The notes beneath the pieces are model-generated. The model saw only the letters and a list, made by a program, of their open reading frames with translations. It was not told where the DNA came from and did not search any database. The position numbers were made by a program, and so were the translations under genes. Shown piece after piece: positions 1-6,172 of a stretch of DNA of 6,656 nucleotides. The stretch is from DASRRB01 sp036732755 (GTDB lineage: Bacteria; Planctomycetota; B15-G4; SIAN01): the NCBI GenBank assembly GCA_036732755.1, contig DAINBU010000191.1:1-6656 (forward strand), written 5' to 3'. How positions within the stretch are numbered: position 1 is the stretch's first letter; each line of letters begins with the position of its first letter.

Positions 1-471
1 GTGCTGCCCGAGGCCGAGGACGTCGAGGTCGACTTGAAGGAGGCCGACCTCAAGGTCGACACCTTCCGCTCGAGCGGGCCGGGCGGCCAGGCGGTGAACA
101 AGACCTCGTCGGCGATCCGCGTCACCCACGTGCCGAGCGGTCTGGTCGTCATCTGCCAGGACGAGCGCTCGCAGAGCCGCAACCGCTCGAAGGCGATGAA
201 GACCCTGAAGAGCCGCCTCTTCGAGATGCAGCGCGCCCAGTCCGACAGCGCGCGCGCGAGCGACCGGCGCGAGCAGATCGGCGGCGCCGAGCGCAGCGAG
301 AAGATCCGGACCTACAACTTCCCGCAGGACCGCATCACCGACCACCGCATCAAGGAGAGCTTCCACCACCTGCCGGCGATCCTCGACGGCGACCTCGACG
401 AGATCGTCGCGGTCCTGAAGAAGCGCGAGATGGAGCGCCGCCTGGAGAGCCTCGAGAAGCCGGCGCCGTGA
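1..471 (+). CDS. prfA: Peptide chain release factor 1 (RF1), C-terminal part, cut by the left edge
   Basis: RF1 recognises UAA and UAG stop codons in the ribosomal A site and triggers peptidyl-tRNA hydrolysis. The visible 156 residues cover the catalytic domain and C-terminus. The GGQ tripeptide lies at visible residues 28-30 (nt 82-90) in the context RSSGPGGQAVN, followed by SAIRVTH and CQDERSQ, all typical of class I release factors. The later motif IRTYNFPQDRITDHRI is the RF1 signature and separates it from RF2. From the GGQ glutamine to the stop there are 126 residues, about the same as in E. coli RF1, so the C-terminus is complete. The opening GTG is an internal valine (family pattern V-LPE), not a start; about 200 N-terminal residues, including the stop-codon-reading PxT motif, lie outside the window. 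The gene ends 25 nt before prmC, the usual bacterial pairing. Confidence 0.95.
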   Translation: MLPEAEDVEVDLKEADLKVDTFRSSGPGGQAVNKTSSAIRVTHVPSGLVVICQDERSQSRNRSKAMKTLKSRLFEMQRAQSDSARASDRREQIGGAERSEKIRTYNFPQDRITDHRIKESFHHLPAILDGDLDEIVAVLKKREMERRLESLEKPAP

Positions 472-496
472 CGCGGCGTGCGCGCGGAGGCGGGCC

Positions 497-1342
497 ATGA
501 CGCTCGGCGAGCTGGCGTCGAAGCTGCGCGAGCAGCTGCTCCCCGCGGTCGAGTCGGCGGCGCTGGAATCGGAGCTGCTGGTCGCGGCCGCGCGCGGCGT
601 CCCGCGCGCGCGGCTGCGCGGCCTCGAGCGCGACGCTGCGGACGAGGCGGTCGTCGCGGCGGCGTGCCGCCTCGCCGCGCGCCGGCTGCTCGGCGAGCCG
701 ATCGCCTACCTGCTCGGCGAGCGCGAGTTCTTCGGGCGCCGCTTCGCCGTCGGGCCGGGCGTCCTGATCCCGCGGCCCGAGACCGAGCACCTCGTCGAGG
801 TCGCGCTCGCCGAGTGCACCACGGGCCTCTTCGTCGACCTGTGCACCGGCAGCGGCGCCGTCGGCGTCACGCTCGCCGCCGAGCGCGCGGCGTTGCGCGT
901 CGTCGCGATCGACCTCTCGCGCCACGCGGTCGCGTGCGCGCGCGCGAATGCCGCCGCGCTCGGCGTCGCGGAGCGCGTGCAGGTCGTGCGCGGCGACCTC
1001 CTCGCGGCGCTCGCCGCCGCGCCGCGCCTCGACGGCGTCGTCGCCAACCCGCCCTACGTCGAGCCGGCGGACTTCGACCGCCTCGACCCCTCGGTCCAGC
1101 GCTTCGAGCCGCGCCTCGCGCTCGCGCCGGCGGAGGGCTCCGCGCGCTTCCGCGAGCGGCTGATCAGGGAGGCGGCGAAGCGGCTGCGCGCGGGCGGGCT
1201 CCTCGCGGTCGAGGTGGGGGCGGGGCAGGCGGGGGTCGCGCGCGACCAGCTGCTCGCGGCCGGCTTCCGCGCGGTCCAGATCACCAACGACCTCGCTCGG
1301 ATCGGGCGGGTCGTGTCAGGCCGGCGACGGCTCGAGGCGTGA
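497..1342 (+). CDS. prmC: Release factor glutamine N5-methyltransferase PrmC (HemK)
   Basis: PrmC transfers a methyl group from S-adenosylmethionine to the side-chain amide of the glutamine in the GGQ loop of RF1 and RF2, which raises termination efficiency. The 281-residue length is normal. An N-terminal helical substrate-binding part (about 1-75) leads into the family motif IPRPETEHLV (91-100). The SAM-binding loop DLCTGSGAVGV starts at residue 114, with the acidic AIDLS strand end near 137-141. The catalytic NPPY motif is at 184-187 (VVANPPYVEP), followed by the family FEPRLAL motif at 203-209 and a C-terminal GRVVSGRR. ATG 497 is preceded by a perfect GGAGG at 486-490 with 6-nt spacing, which fixes the start. 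It sits directly after prfA, its substrate gene, and is probably co-transcribed. Its last nine codons overlap the end of the opposing PilZ gene. Confidence 0.95.
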   Translation: MTLGELASKLREQLLPAVESAALESELLVAAARGVPRARLRGLERDAADEAVVAAACRLAARRLLGEPIAYLLGEREFFGRRFAVGPGVLIPRPETEHLVEVALAECTTGLFVDLCTGSGAVGVTLAAERAALRVVAIDLSRHAVACARANAAALGVAERVQVVRGDLLAALAAAPRLDGVVANPPYVEPADFDRLDPSVQRFEPRLALAPAEGSARFRERLIREAAKRLRAGGLLAVEVGAGQAGVARDQLLAAGFRAVQITNDLARIGRVVSGRRRLEA

Positions 1343-1696
1343 GCGGACGATCCGCTCGAGCTGCAGCCGTGCGTTGTCGCCGAGGTCGGTGAAGTAGAGC
1401 GCCATCTCGAAGCGGCGCCGGCCGGTGCCGTGGCGCAGCGGGCGGCAGCGGACCACGACGCCCGTCACCTCGAGCCGCAGCGGCGGCTCCTCGCCCGCCT
1501 TCGCCGACGGCAGGTCGAGCGTGATGCGGATCTGCGTCATCTCGGGGTAGCGGCGCCCCGTCGTGCACGAGATCCCGGCCACGGAGAGGTTGCGCAGCGC
1601 GGCCGGCTCCGAGCCTTCGGGCACCGTCAGGACGAGCGGCGTCGGAAACGTAACCCGTTCGCTGGTCCGGCGATCTTTCGTGTGGACGGTCGGCAT
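1316..1696 (-). CDS. Stand-alone PilZ domain protein (probable c-di-GMP receptor)
   Basis: This 126-residue protein is essentially one PilZ domain. PilZ proteins bind cyclic di-GMP and pass the signal to motility, polysaccharide or surface-attachment machinery, usually in the cytoplasm. Both parts of the ligand signature are present: RxxxR at residues 10-14 (RTSER) and NxSxxG at 36-41 (NLSVAG). The end, EMALYFTDLGDNARLQLERIV, has the usual last strand and helix. Nothing outside the domain points to a partner. ATG 1696 is preferred over GTG 1705, because a GAGGTG ribosome binding site lies 6 nt upstream of the ATG and contains that GTG. The N-terminal codons are less GC-rich than the surroundings, for example GTT and TTT in the SERVTF stretch. 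The gene points away from ssb and converges on prmC, overlapping it by 27 bp. The PilZ assignment is strong; the specific output is unknown. Confidence 0.88.
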   Translation of the reverse strand: MPTVHTKDRRTSERVTFPTPLVLTVPEGSEPAALRNLSVAGISCTTGRRYPEMTQIRITLDLPSAKAGEEPPLRLEVTGVVVRCRPLRHGTGRRRFEMALYFTDLGDNARLQLERIVRSRLEPSPA

Positions 1697-1702
1697 CGCA
1701 CG

Positions 1703-1708
1703 CACCTC
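1703..1708 (-). promoter_or_regulatory. Ribosome binding site of the PilZ gene (decides the start)
   Basis: On the minus strand this reads GAGGTG, a six-base match to the anti-Shine-Dalgarno sequence, exactly 6 nt before ATG 1696. The upstream in-frame GTG at 1705-1703 is part of this site, so it is unlikely to be the start codon. Confidence 0.65.
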
Positions 1709-1720
1709 GGACGGCCCGAT

Positions 1721-1738
1721 CCGGTCGGTTTCGACCGG
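1721..1738. repeat. Perfect 7-bp inverted repeat upstream of the PilZ gene
   Basis: The left arm CCGGTCG (1721-1727) and right arm CGACCGG (1732-1738) are perfectly complementary around a 4-nt GTTT spacer. The repeat ends 24 nt before the PilZ start codon, so it lies in the leader or promoter-proximal region of that gene. It could be an operator half-site pair or a leader hairpin. No U-tract follows on either strand, so it is not a standard intrinsic terminator. Confidence 0.55.
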
Positions 1739-1837
1739 CTTCGGGAGCTCGCGCCGCAGGACGCGGCGCCGCTCCGCTCACGCTCGAAGTCGGCCGGACG
1801 CGGGGTTCGGCTGAAAGCGAAACCGGGACGATCCCGC

Positions 1838-1843
1838 TAGAGT
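1838..1843 (+). promoter_or_regulatory. Weak -10-like element for ssb
   Basis: TAGAGT matches the sigma-70 -10 consensus TATAAT at four positions, including the key first T, second A and last T. It would place transcription start near 1850, leaving a short leader that carries the GGAGG (1856-1860) of ssb. No good -35 stands at 16-18 nt upstream; the nearest, CTGAAA at 1811-1816, gives a 21-nt spacer, which is too long. Treat as tentative. Confidence 0.3.
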
Positions 1844-1870
1844 CCCGCGCTCCACGGAGGATCGATCGAA

Positions 1871-2341
1871 ATGGCCGAACTGAACAAGGTCATGCTCATC
1901 GGGCGGCTCACCAAGGACCCCGAGCTGCGCTACACGCCGGGCGGCGCCGCCGTCGCGCAGATCCGCATGGCGGTGAACCACACCTACCGCTCGAAGGAGG
2001 AGAAGAAGGAAGAGGTCCTCTACATCGACGTGAGCATCTTCGGGCGCGGCGCCGAGACCGCGAAGCAGTACCTCGCCAAGGGGCGCGAGCTCTTCATCGA
2101 GGGGCGCCTGCAGCAGAACGACTGGGAGGACAAGGCCGGCCAGAAGCGGACCACCTACCGCGTGATCGCCGACCGCTTCCAGTTCATCGGAGGCACCGGA
2201 CGCGGGGGCGGCGCGCCGCGCGAGATGGCGGCGGAGGAGGGGGGACCGCCGCCCGAGATGGGGGCCGAGTCGATGAGCGGGGGCGAAGCACCGCCGCGCG
2301 GCGACGGCGGCGCGCCGCCGGAGGACGACCTCCCGTTCTGA
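1871..2341 (+). CDS. ssb: Single-stranded DNA-binding protein
   Basis: SSB coats ssDNA during replication, recombination and repair, and recruits partner enzymes through its C-terminal tip. The 156-residue protein has the OB-fold core at about 1-106. It opens with the family pattern LNKVMLIGRLTKDPELRYTP, followed by VLYIDVSIFGRGAETAKQYLAKG, an EGRL segment, and W85 in the conserved NDW-D--G stretch. Residues 107-150 are a Gly/Pro-rich disordered linker. The protein ends in EDDLPF, the acidic-aromatic tip that binds partners. ATG 1871 follows GGAGG (1856-1860) at 10 nt. The gene is not in the common rpsF-ssb-rpsR setting. It is first in a packed plus-strand series and lies 23 nt upstream of moaD. 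Confidence 0.96.
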   Translation: MAELNKVMLIGRLTKDPELRYTPGGAAVAQIRMAVNHTYRSKEEKKEEVLYIDVSIFGRGAETAKQYLAKGRELFIEGRLQQNDWEDKAGQKRTTYRVIADRFQFIGGTGRGGGAPREMAAEEGGPPPEMGAESMSGGEAPPRGDGGAPPEDDLPF

Positions 2342-2364
2342 CGCAACCGCCGCGGGATCGAATC

Positions 2365-2619
2365 GTGAAGGTTCGCATGCTGCTGTTCGCCGGATTGCGC
2401 GAGCGCGCGGGTCGCGACGAGCTCGTCCTCGACGGGCTGCCGGCGGGAGCGACCGTCGAGCAGGCGATCGCGCAGGCGCGCGGCGACATTCCTGGGCTCG
2501 ACTCCGTGGCGTTCGCCGTGGCGCGGAACCGCCGGCTGCTGTCGGGTGCGGACGGGCGGCGCGAGGCGCTGGCCGAGGGCGACGAGCTCGCGCTGTTGCC
2601 GCCGGTCTCCGGAGGTTGA
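2365..2619 (+). CDS. moaD: Molybdopterin synthase small subunit (sulfur carrier)
   Basis: MoaD is a ubiquitin-like sulfur carrier. Its C-terminal glycine is converted to a thiocarboxylate that supplies sulfur to cyclic pyranopterin monophosphate within the MoaD2-MoaE2 complex, making molybdopterin in the cytoplasm. The 84-residue length is usual. The first strand KVRMLLFAGLRERAG and the C-terminus ALLPPVSGG, ending in the essential Gly-Gly, are characteristic. GTG 2365 is taken as start because it preserves the whole first beta strand; ATG 2377 would cut into it. The Shine-Dalgarno sequence there is weak, so translation may depend partly on coupling to ssb, whose stop lies 23 nt upstream. moaE follows after only 3 nt. 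No other molybdenum cofactor genes are visible in the window. MoaB/ThiS-type relatives are excluded mainly by the adjacent MoaE. Confidence 0.92.
   Translation: MKVRMLLFAGLRERAGRDELVLDGLPAGATVEQAIAQARGDIPGLDSVAFAVARNRRLLSGADGRREALAEGDELALLPPVSGG
2611..2616 (+). promoter_or_regulatory. moaE ribosome binding site inside the moaD Gly-Gly codons
   Basis: GGAGGT is both the last two sense codons of moaD (GGA GGT, the functional diglycine) and a strong Shine-Dalgarno sequence, 6-7 nt before the GTG start of moaE at 2623. It supports that start and suggests coupled, balanced synthesis of the two subunits. Confidence 0.75.
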
Positions 2620-2622
2620 GCG

Positions 2623-3060
2623 GTGGCGTCGGCGTTCACGGACGGCCGCATCGACGTCGACGCGCTGGTGCGCTCGGTCGCGAGCGACGAGCACGGCGCG
2701 ATCTGCACGTTCGTCGGGACGGCGCGCCGCCGGTCGGAGGGCAGGGAGGTGCGCCGGCTGCGCTACGAGGCGTACCTGCCGATGGCGGAAGCGGCGGTCG
2801 CGGAGATCGTGGCGGCGGCGCGCGCGCGCTGGCCGCAGGTGGAGATCGCAGCGCGTCACCGGCTCGGCGACTGCCCGCTCGGCGAGGCGTCGGTCGCGGT
2901 CGTCGCCGCCGCGCCGCATCGCGACGAGGCGTTCGCCGCGTGCCGCTTCGTCATCGATACGGTGAAGGCGCAGGCGCCGATCTGGAAGCAGGAGGTCTTC
3001 GCCGACGGGACGGCGTGGGTCGGTGATCCGGAGTCGTTCCGGGCCGGAGGGGCGCGGTGA
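2623..3060 (+). CDS. moaE: Molybdopterin synthase catalytic (large) subunit
   Basis: MoaE binds cyclic pyranopterin monophosphate and, with thiocarboxylated MoaD, inserts the two sulfurs of molybdopterin. The 145-residue protein carries the family landmarks in order: CTFVGTAR (28-35), LRYEAYLPMA (46-55), RHRLGDCPLGEASV (78-91), the HR pair at 99-100, and VIDTVKAQAPIWKQEVFADG (110-129). K115 and K122 match the conserved active-site lysines of the family. GTG 2623 is chosen because of the GGAGGT 6-7 nt upstream, inside moaD. The stop overlaps the start of the next gene in a GTGA arrangement, and a GGAGG at 3046-3050 inside moaE serves that downstream gene. Sequence looks intact and normal in length. 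Confidence 0.95.
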   Translation: MASAFTDGRIDVDALVRSVASDEHGAICTFVGTARRRSEGREVRRLRYEAYLPMAEAAVAEIVAAARARWPQVEIAARHRLGDCPLGEASVAVVAAAPHRDEAFAACRFVIDTVKAQAPIWKQEVFADGTAWVGDPESFRAGGAR

Positions 3061-6000
3061 GCCGGCTCGGGACGCGGTCGGCGGTCGCGTTCGCGCTGCT
3101 GTTCGCGGCGCCCGCGCGCGGCGCTCCGCAGGACGGCGCGCCGAAGGAGGTCGCGCCGGGGGCGCAGGAGAGCGACGACGACCGCGCAGCATTGGCGACC
3201 CTCGCGACGAGCGTCGCGCGCGGGAAGCTCGGCGGCGCGACCGCGCGCGAGCTCGACGACTATCTGAAGGACTTCCCCGATTCGCCGCTCGCGCTGCTCC
3301 TGCACGCCGAAGTGCGCCGCCGCACCGGCCGCTACGAGGAGGCCGCCGCCGACGTCGACCACGCCCGGCGCGGCTGCAACGAGCCGGCGCTGCGGCGCGC
3401 CTTCGCGGTCGGCGCGTTCGAGCTCCACTTCGAGCTCGGCGACTCCGCGGCCTGCGCCGCCGACCTCGACTTCGGGCTCGACGGCACCGATCCGGCTGAC
3501 GACGCGGCGCTGCCGCTGCACGCGCGGCGCCTCCTGCTCCTGCTCGACCTCGGCAAGAAGAAGGAGGCGAACGAGCTCTATGCCGTCCGCTTCAAGGACG
3601 CGCGCAAGGAAGCGCCGCCGCGCGTCGCGCTCGAGTACGGCCGCGCGCTGACGGCGCTGCGCGACCTCGACCGCGCCGCGCAGATCCTCGTGCCGGTCGA
3701 GAAGTCGCTGCGCGACGCGCGCGCGCCCGACCAGGTCGACGCGCTGGTCCTGCTGGCGCGCCTCTACCGCTGGACGCGCGCGCAGGGCGACATGATCCCG
3801 GCGCTGCAGGCCGCCAACGACGCGCTCGAGATCGACCCGCAGAGCATCCCGATGCTGGTCGAGCGCGCGCGCACGCGCCTCCTGCGCTGGGAGGAGGACA
3901 CCGCCGACGAGGCGGCGAGCGAGGCGCTCGCGATCAACGCGCGCCATCCCGACGCACTCTCGGCGCGCGCCGAGGTGCTGCTGCGCGACCAGCGCGTGAG
4001 CGAGGGGCTCGCCGCGGCCGAGGCGGCGCTGCGCGTGAACCCGCGCCACGGACCGAGCCTCGCGATGCGCGCGGCCGCGCTCTGGCTGCTCGGGAAGAAG
4101 GACGCGGCGAACGAGGGCGTCGCCGCGCTCGAGGCGACGCACCCCCGCGCTGGCGAGGACCTGTGCCGCTTCGCCGACACGCTCAACTACCTCTACCGCT
4201 TCGAGGACGCGATCCCGTTCTACCGGCGCGCGCTCGCGGCCGAGCCCGAGTGGACGCTGAGCTACGTCGGCCTCACGCGCTGCCTCATGAACACGGGGCG
4301 CCACGACGAGGCGGTCGAGGCGATGCAGCAGTTCCGGGCGCGCGACCGCTACCGCTACGCGCTGGCGGAGAACACCGAGAAGGTGCTGCGGGTCCTCGGC
4401 GGCTTCGTCGAGGTCGCGCACGGCAACTTCATCTACGTGATGCACCCGCTCGACAGCCCGCTGCTCGTGCCGCTGCTCGACGAGTGGTACGGCAAGGCGT
4501 GGCCCGACCTCTGCCGCCGCTACGGCCTCGACCCCGACCGCAAGATCCGCGTCGAGTGCTTCCCGCATCACCCGGACTTCTCGGTGCGGACCGTCGGCTT
4601 CACCGGCTTCGGCGCGCTCGGCGTCTGCTTCGGCGACGTCTTCACGCTGCTCTCGCCGCGCTCCCAGATGCGCGGCGACTTCTGCTTCGACACCACGGCC
4701 GTGCACGAGCTCACCCACGTCGTGACGCTCGGCCTCTCGAAGAACAAGGTGCCGCGCTGGCTGACCGAGGGGATCTCGGTCCACGAGGAGCACGTCTGGT
4801 CGTCGCGCGCCGACCGCGAGATGGACATCGACCTCTTCAACTACTTCAAGAGCGGGGAGATCGTCCCCCTGCGCGAGATGAACCGCCTCTTCGGCGGGCC
4901 GAAGATCCTGTTCGGGTACTACCAGGGCGGGCTGCTCTGCGACTACCTGGTCGGCCGCTACGGCGAGGGCGTGCTGACCAAGATGCTGCAGCGCTTCGCG
5001 AACGACGAGGAGGCGCCGCAGGTCGTCCAGGAGGTGCTCGGCATCTCGGCCGAAGAGCTCGACCGCGCCTTCCTCGTCTGGCTCGAGGAGACGCGCGTCG
5101 CGCCGTTGAAGGTGCAACCCACCTACACCGACGCGGGGCGGCGCCGCCTGCTCGACCGGGTGAACGCGAGCGCGAAGCCCGACCCGGCGCTGCTCGCCCA
5201 GGTCGCCTGGGCCTACCACCGCGCCGACCGGCCGGTCGACCGCGACGACTTCCTGCAGCGCGCGCTCGCCGCCGACCCGCGCGAGCCCTCCGCCCACTTC
5301 CTCCTGGGCGAGCGGGCGCTGCGCTCGAACCGCCTCGACGACGCCAGGCGCGAGTACGAGACGGGCTTCGCGGCGGGCGGCGAGGAGTTCTACGCGCTGA
5401 TGCAGTACGCGCGGCTGATCGCGCGGGAGGGCTCGCTGCTCGAGGGCGATCCGCACCGCGCTCCGCCGCAGCAGGGCGACGCGAATGCGCCCAAGCCGGC
5501 GCTCGACGAGGCGCAGCGCGCGCAGGCGGAGCGCCTGCTCGACCTGCTCGAGCGCGCGAAGCGCTGCTTCCCGCGCTACGTGCGCGAGGAGTCGCCCTAC
5601 TTCCTGCGCGCGCGCCTGCTCGAGCGGATGGGCCGCGAGGTCGAGGCGCTCGCCGAGCTGCGCGCGTACTGCGCGATCAACGACAGCGACGCGAGCGCGC
5701 GCCGGATCCTTGTCAAGAAGGCGCTCGAGCGCTCCGACTTCGAGGAGGCCGACAAGTACCTCCTCGAGCTGCGCACGATCGATCCGTTCGACCGCCAGCT
5801 CTGGCGCGATCTCGCGCGCTGCGAGAAGGAGCTGCAGCGTCCCGCCGACGCGATCCGGATGTTGACGCTCGCGCTCGCGATTGACCCCTCGACGGAAGCG
5901 GCCTACGATTCGAAACGCCCGCGGGAAGACCTGCAGGCCGACGACGCCGCGACGCGAGCCCAGCTCCTGTTCGACCTCGCCGACCTCTATCTCTCCGTGA

Positions 6001-6107
6001 ATGAACGCGCGCGCGCGCAGCAATCGCTCGACGAGACGAGGAAGCTCGCTCCCGACGACGAGCGCGCCGCCGATCTGGCGCGACGGCTCGAGACGAACGG
6101 GGGTTGA
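3057..6107 (+). CDS. Exported TPR protein with an internal gluzincin-type metallopeptidase domain
   Basis: This 1016-residue protein starts with a likely signal peptide: arginines at 3 and 7, a hydrophobic core at about 9-19, and probable cleavage after APA (18-20). It is therefore probably periplasmic or secreted. TPR-like helical pairs fill about 65-445, for example the LEIDP and LRVNPRHG repeat ends. A peptidase domain of the MA-like gluzincin type follows at about 450-680. It has HELTH at 550-554, with the third zinc ligand probably E571 in PRWLTEG, and a YYQGGLLCDYLVGRYGEG helix after it. More TPRs run from about 708 to 1010. All expected catalytic residues are present, so it may be active, but no substrate can be inferred. 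Such proteins could also act as scaffolds. GTG 3057 overlaps the moaE stop (GTGA) and has GGAGG at 3046-3050, 6 nt upstream. Twelve cysteines are present, which would allow disulfides outside the cytoplasm. Confidence 0.85.
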   Translation: MSRLGTRSAVAFALLFAAPARGAPQDGAPKEVAPGAQESDDDRAALATLATSVARGKLGGATARELDDYLKDFPDSPLALLLHAEVRRRTGRYEEAAADVDHARRGCNEPALRRAFAVGAFELHFELGDSAACAADLDFGLDGTDPADDAALPLHARRLLLLLDLGKKKEANELYAVRFKDARKEAPPRVALEYGRALTALRDLDRAAQILVPVEKSLRDARAPDQVDALVLLARLYRWTRAQGDMIPALQAANDALEIDPQSIPMLVERARTRLLRWEEDTADEAASEALAINARHPDALSARAEVLLRDQRVSEGLAAAEAALRVNPRHGPSLAMRAAALWLLGKKDAANEGVAALEATHPRAGEDLCRFADTLNYLYRFEDAIPFYRRALAAEPEWTLSYVGLTRCLMNTGRHDEAVEAMQQFRARDRYRYALAENTEKVLRVLGGFVEVAHGNFIYVMHPLDSPLLVPLLDEWYGKAWPDLCRRYGLDPDRKIRVECFPHHPDFSVRTVGFTGFGALGVCFGDVFTLLSPRSQMRGDFCFDTTAVHELTHVVTLGLSKNKVPRWLTEGISVHEEHVWSSRADREMDIDLFNYFKSGEIVPLREMNRLFGGPKILFGYYQGGLLCDYLVGRYGEGVLTKMLQRFANDEEAPQVVQEVLGISAEELDRAFLVWLEETRVAPLKVQPTYTDAGRRRLLDRVNASAKPDPALLAQVAWAYHRADRPVDRDDFLQRALAADPREPSAHFLLGERALRSNRLDDARREYETGFAAGGEEFYALMQYARLIAREGSLLEGDPHRAPPQQGDANAPKPALDEAQRAQAERLLDLLERAKRCFPRYVREESPYFLRARLLERMGREVEALAELRAYCAINDSDASARRILVKKALERSDFEEADKYLLELRTIDPFDRQLWRDLARCEKELQRPADAIRMLTLALAIDPSTEAAYDSKRPREDLQADDAATRAQLLFDLADLYLSVNERARAQQSLDETRKLAPDDERAADLARRLETNGG

Positions 6108-6135
6108 CGCGGGGGTCCGCGCTCCGCTTTCGGCG

Positions 6136-6151
6136 GGCCGGACGGCCGGAC
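6136..6151 (+). repeat. Two tandem copies of GGCCGGAC
   Basis: GGCCGGAC occurs at 6136-6143 and again at 6144-6151, followed by GG. Each copy overlaps small self-complementary GGCC elements. It may be a protein-binding site or a simple slippage product in GC-rich DNA. Confidence 0.5.
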
Positions 6152-6162
6152 GGTCACAAAGT

Positions 6163-6169
6163 GGGGGGG
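6163..6169 (+). promoter_or_regulatory. G-run acting as ribosome binding site of the dnaA-like gene
   Basis: Seven consecutive G residues, then TGA, then the GTG start at 6173. The context resembles the full Shine-Dalgarno sequence GGAGGTGA with G for A. A G5 core placed at 6163-6167 gives 5-nt spacing. The TGA is in frame with the gene, so GTG 6173 is the most upstream start possible. Confidence 0.45.
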
Positions 6170-6172
6170 TGA

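Larger units (their letters stand above)
1697..1870. promoter_or_regulatory. Divergent intergenic region between the PilZ gene and ssb
   Basis: These 174 bp separate two divergently transcribed genes and should hold promoters for both. The region contains a perfect inverted repeat near the PilZ side, a weak -10-like hexamer near the ssb side, and two overlapping short inverted repeats around 1824-1846: CGGGA/TCCCG with a 3-nt loop, and an alternative GGGAC/GTCCC pairing. I could not find a convincing -35/-10 pair for the PilZ gene on the minus strand. Short reading frames crossing the region are arginine-rich frame shadows and do not look like genes. Confidence 0.6.
6108..6172 (+). promoter_or_regulatory. 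Short intergenic region before the dnaA-like gene
   Basis: These 65 bp hold a weak hairpin just after the preceding stop (CGCGG 6108-6112 with CCGCG 6117-6121, loop GGGT), a tandem 8-mer, and a run of seven G residues. No U-tract terminator, no clear -35/-10 pair and no match to the DnaA box TTATNCACA were found. Read-through from the upstream gene is therefore plausible. Confidence 0.45.

Noticed and set aside
478..1392. A 304-codon plus-strand frame overlapping prmC.
   Set aside because: Arginine/alanine-rich frame shadow of prmC, which has clear family motifs throughout in its own frame.
1697..1705. GTG at 1705 (minus strand) as an upstream start of the PilZ protein.
   Set aside because: It is inside the GAGGTG ribosome binding site that serves ATG 1696 at 6-nt spacing, and no comparable site precedes it.
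1430..1840. A 136-codon plus-strand frame opposite the PilZ gene and into the intergenic region.
   Set aside because: Arg-rich composition and no family motif; the opposite strand has both PilZ signature motifs and a good ribosome binding site.
4163..5884. A 573-codon plus-strand frame inside the TPR/peptidase gene.
   Set aside because: Shadow frame of low complexity. The competing frame carries the signal peptide, TPRs and HELTH motif without interruption.
6108..6130. Intrinsic terminator after the TPR/peptidase gene (CGCGG-GGGT-CCGCG hairpin then a TTT).
   Set aside because: The stem has only 5 bp and is not followed directly by a T-run; TTT comes 6 nt later and is too short.
6108..6172. 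Replication origin (DnaA boxes) next to the dnaA-like gene.
   Set aside because: No TTATNCACA-like 9-mer and no AT-rich unwinding stretch are present here or elsewhere in the window by eye. An origin could still lie beyond the right edge.
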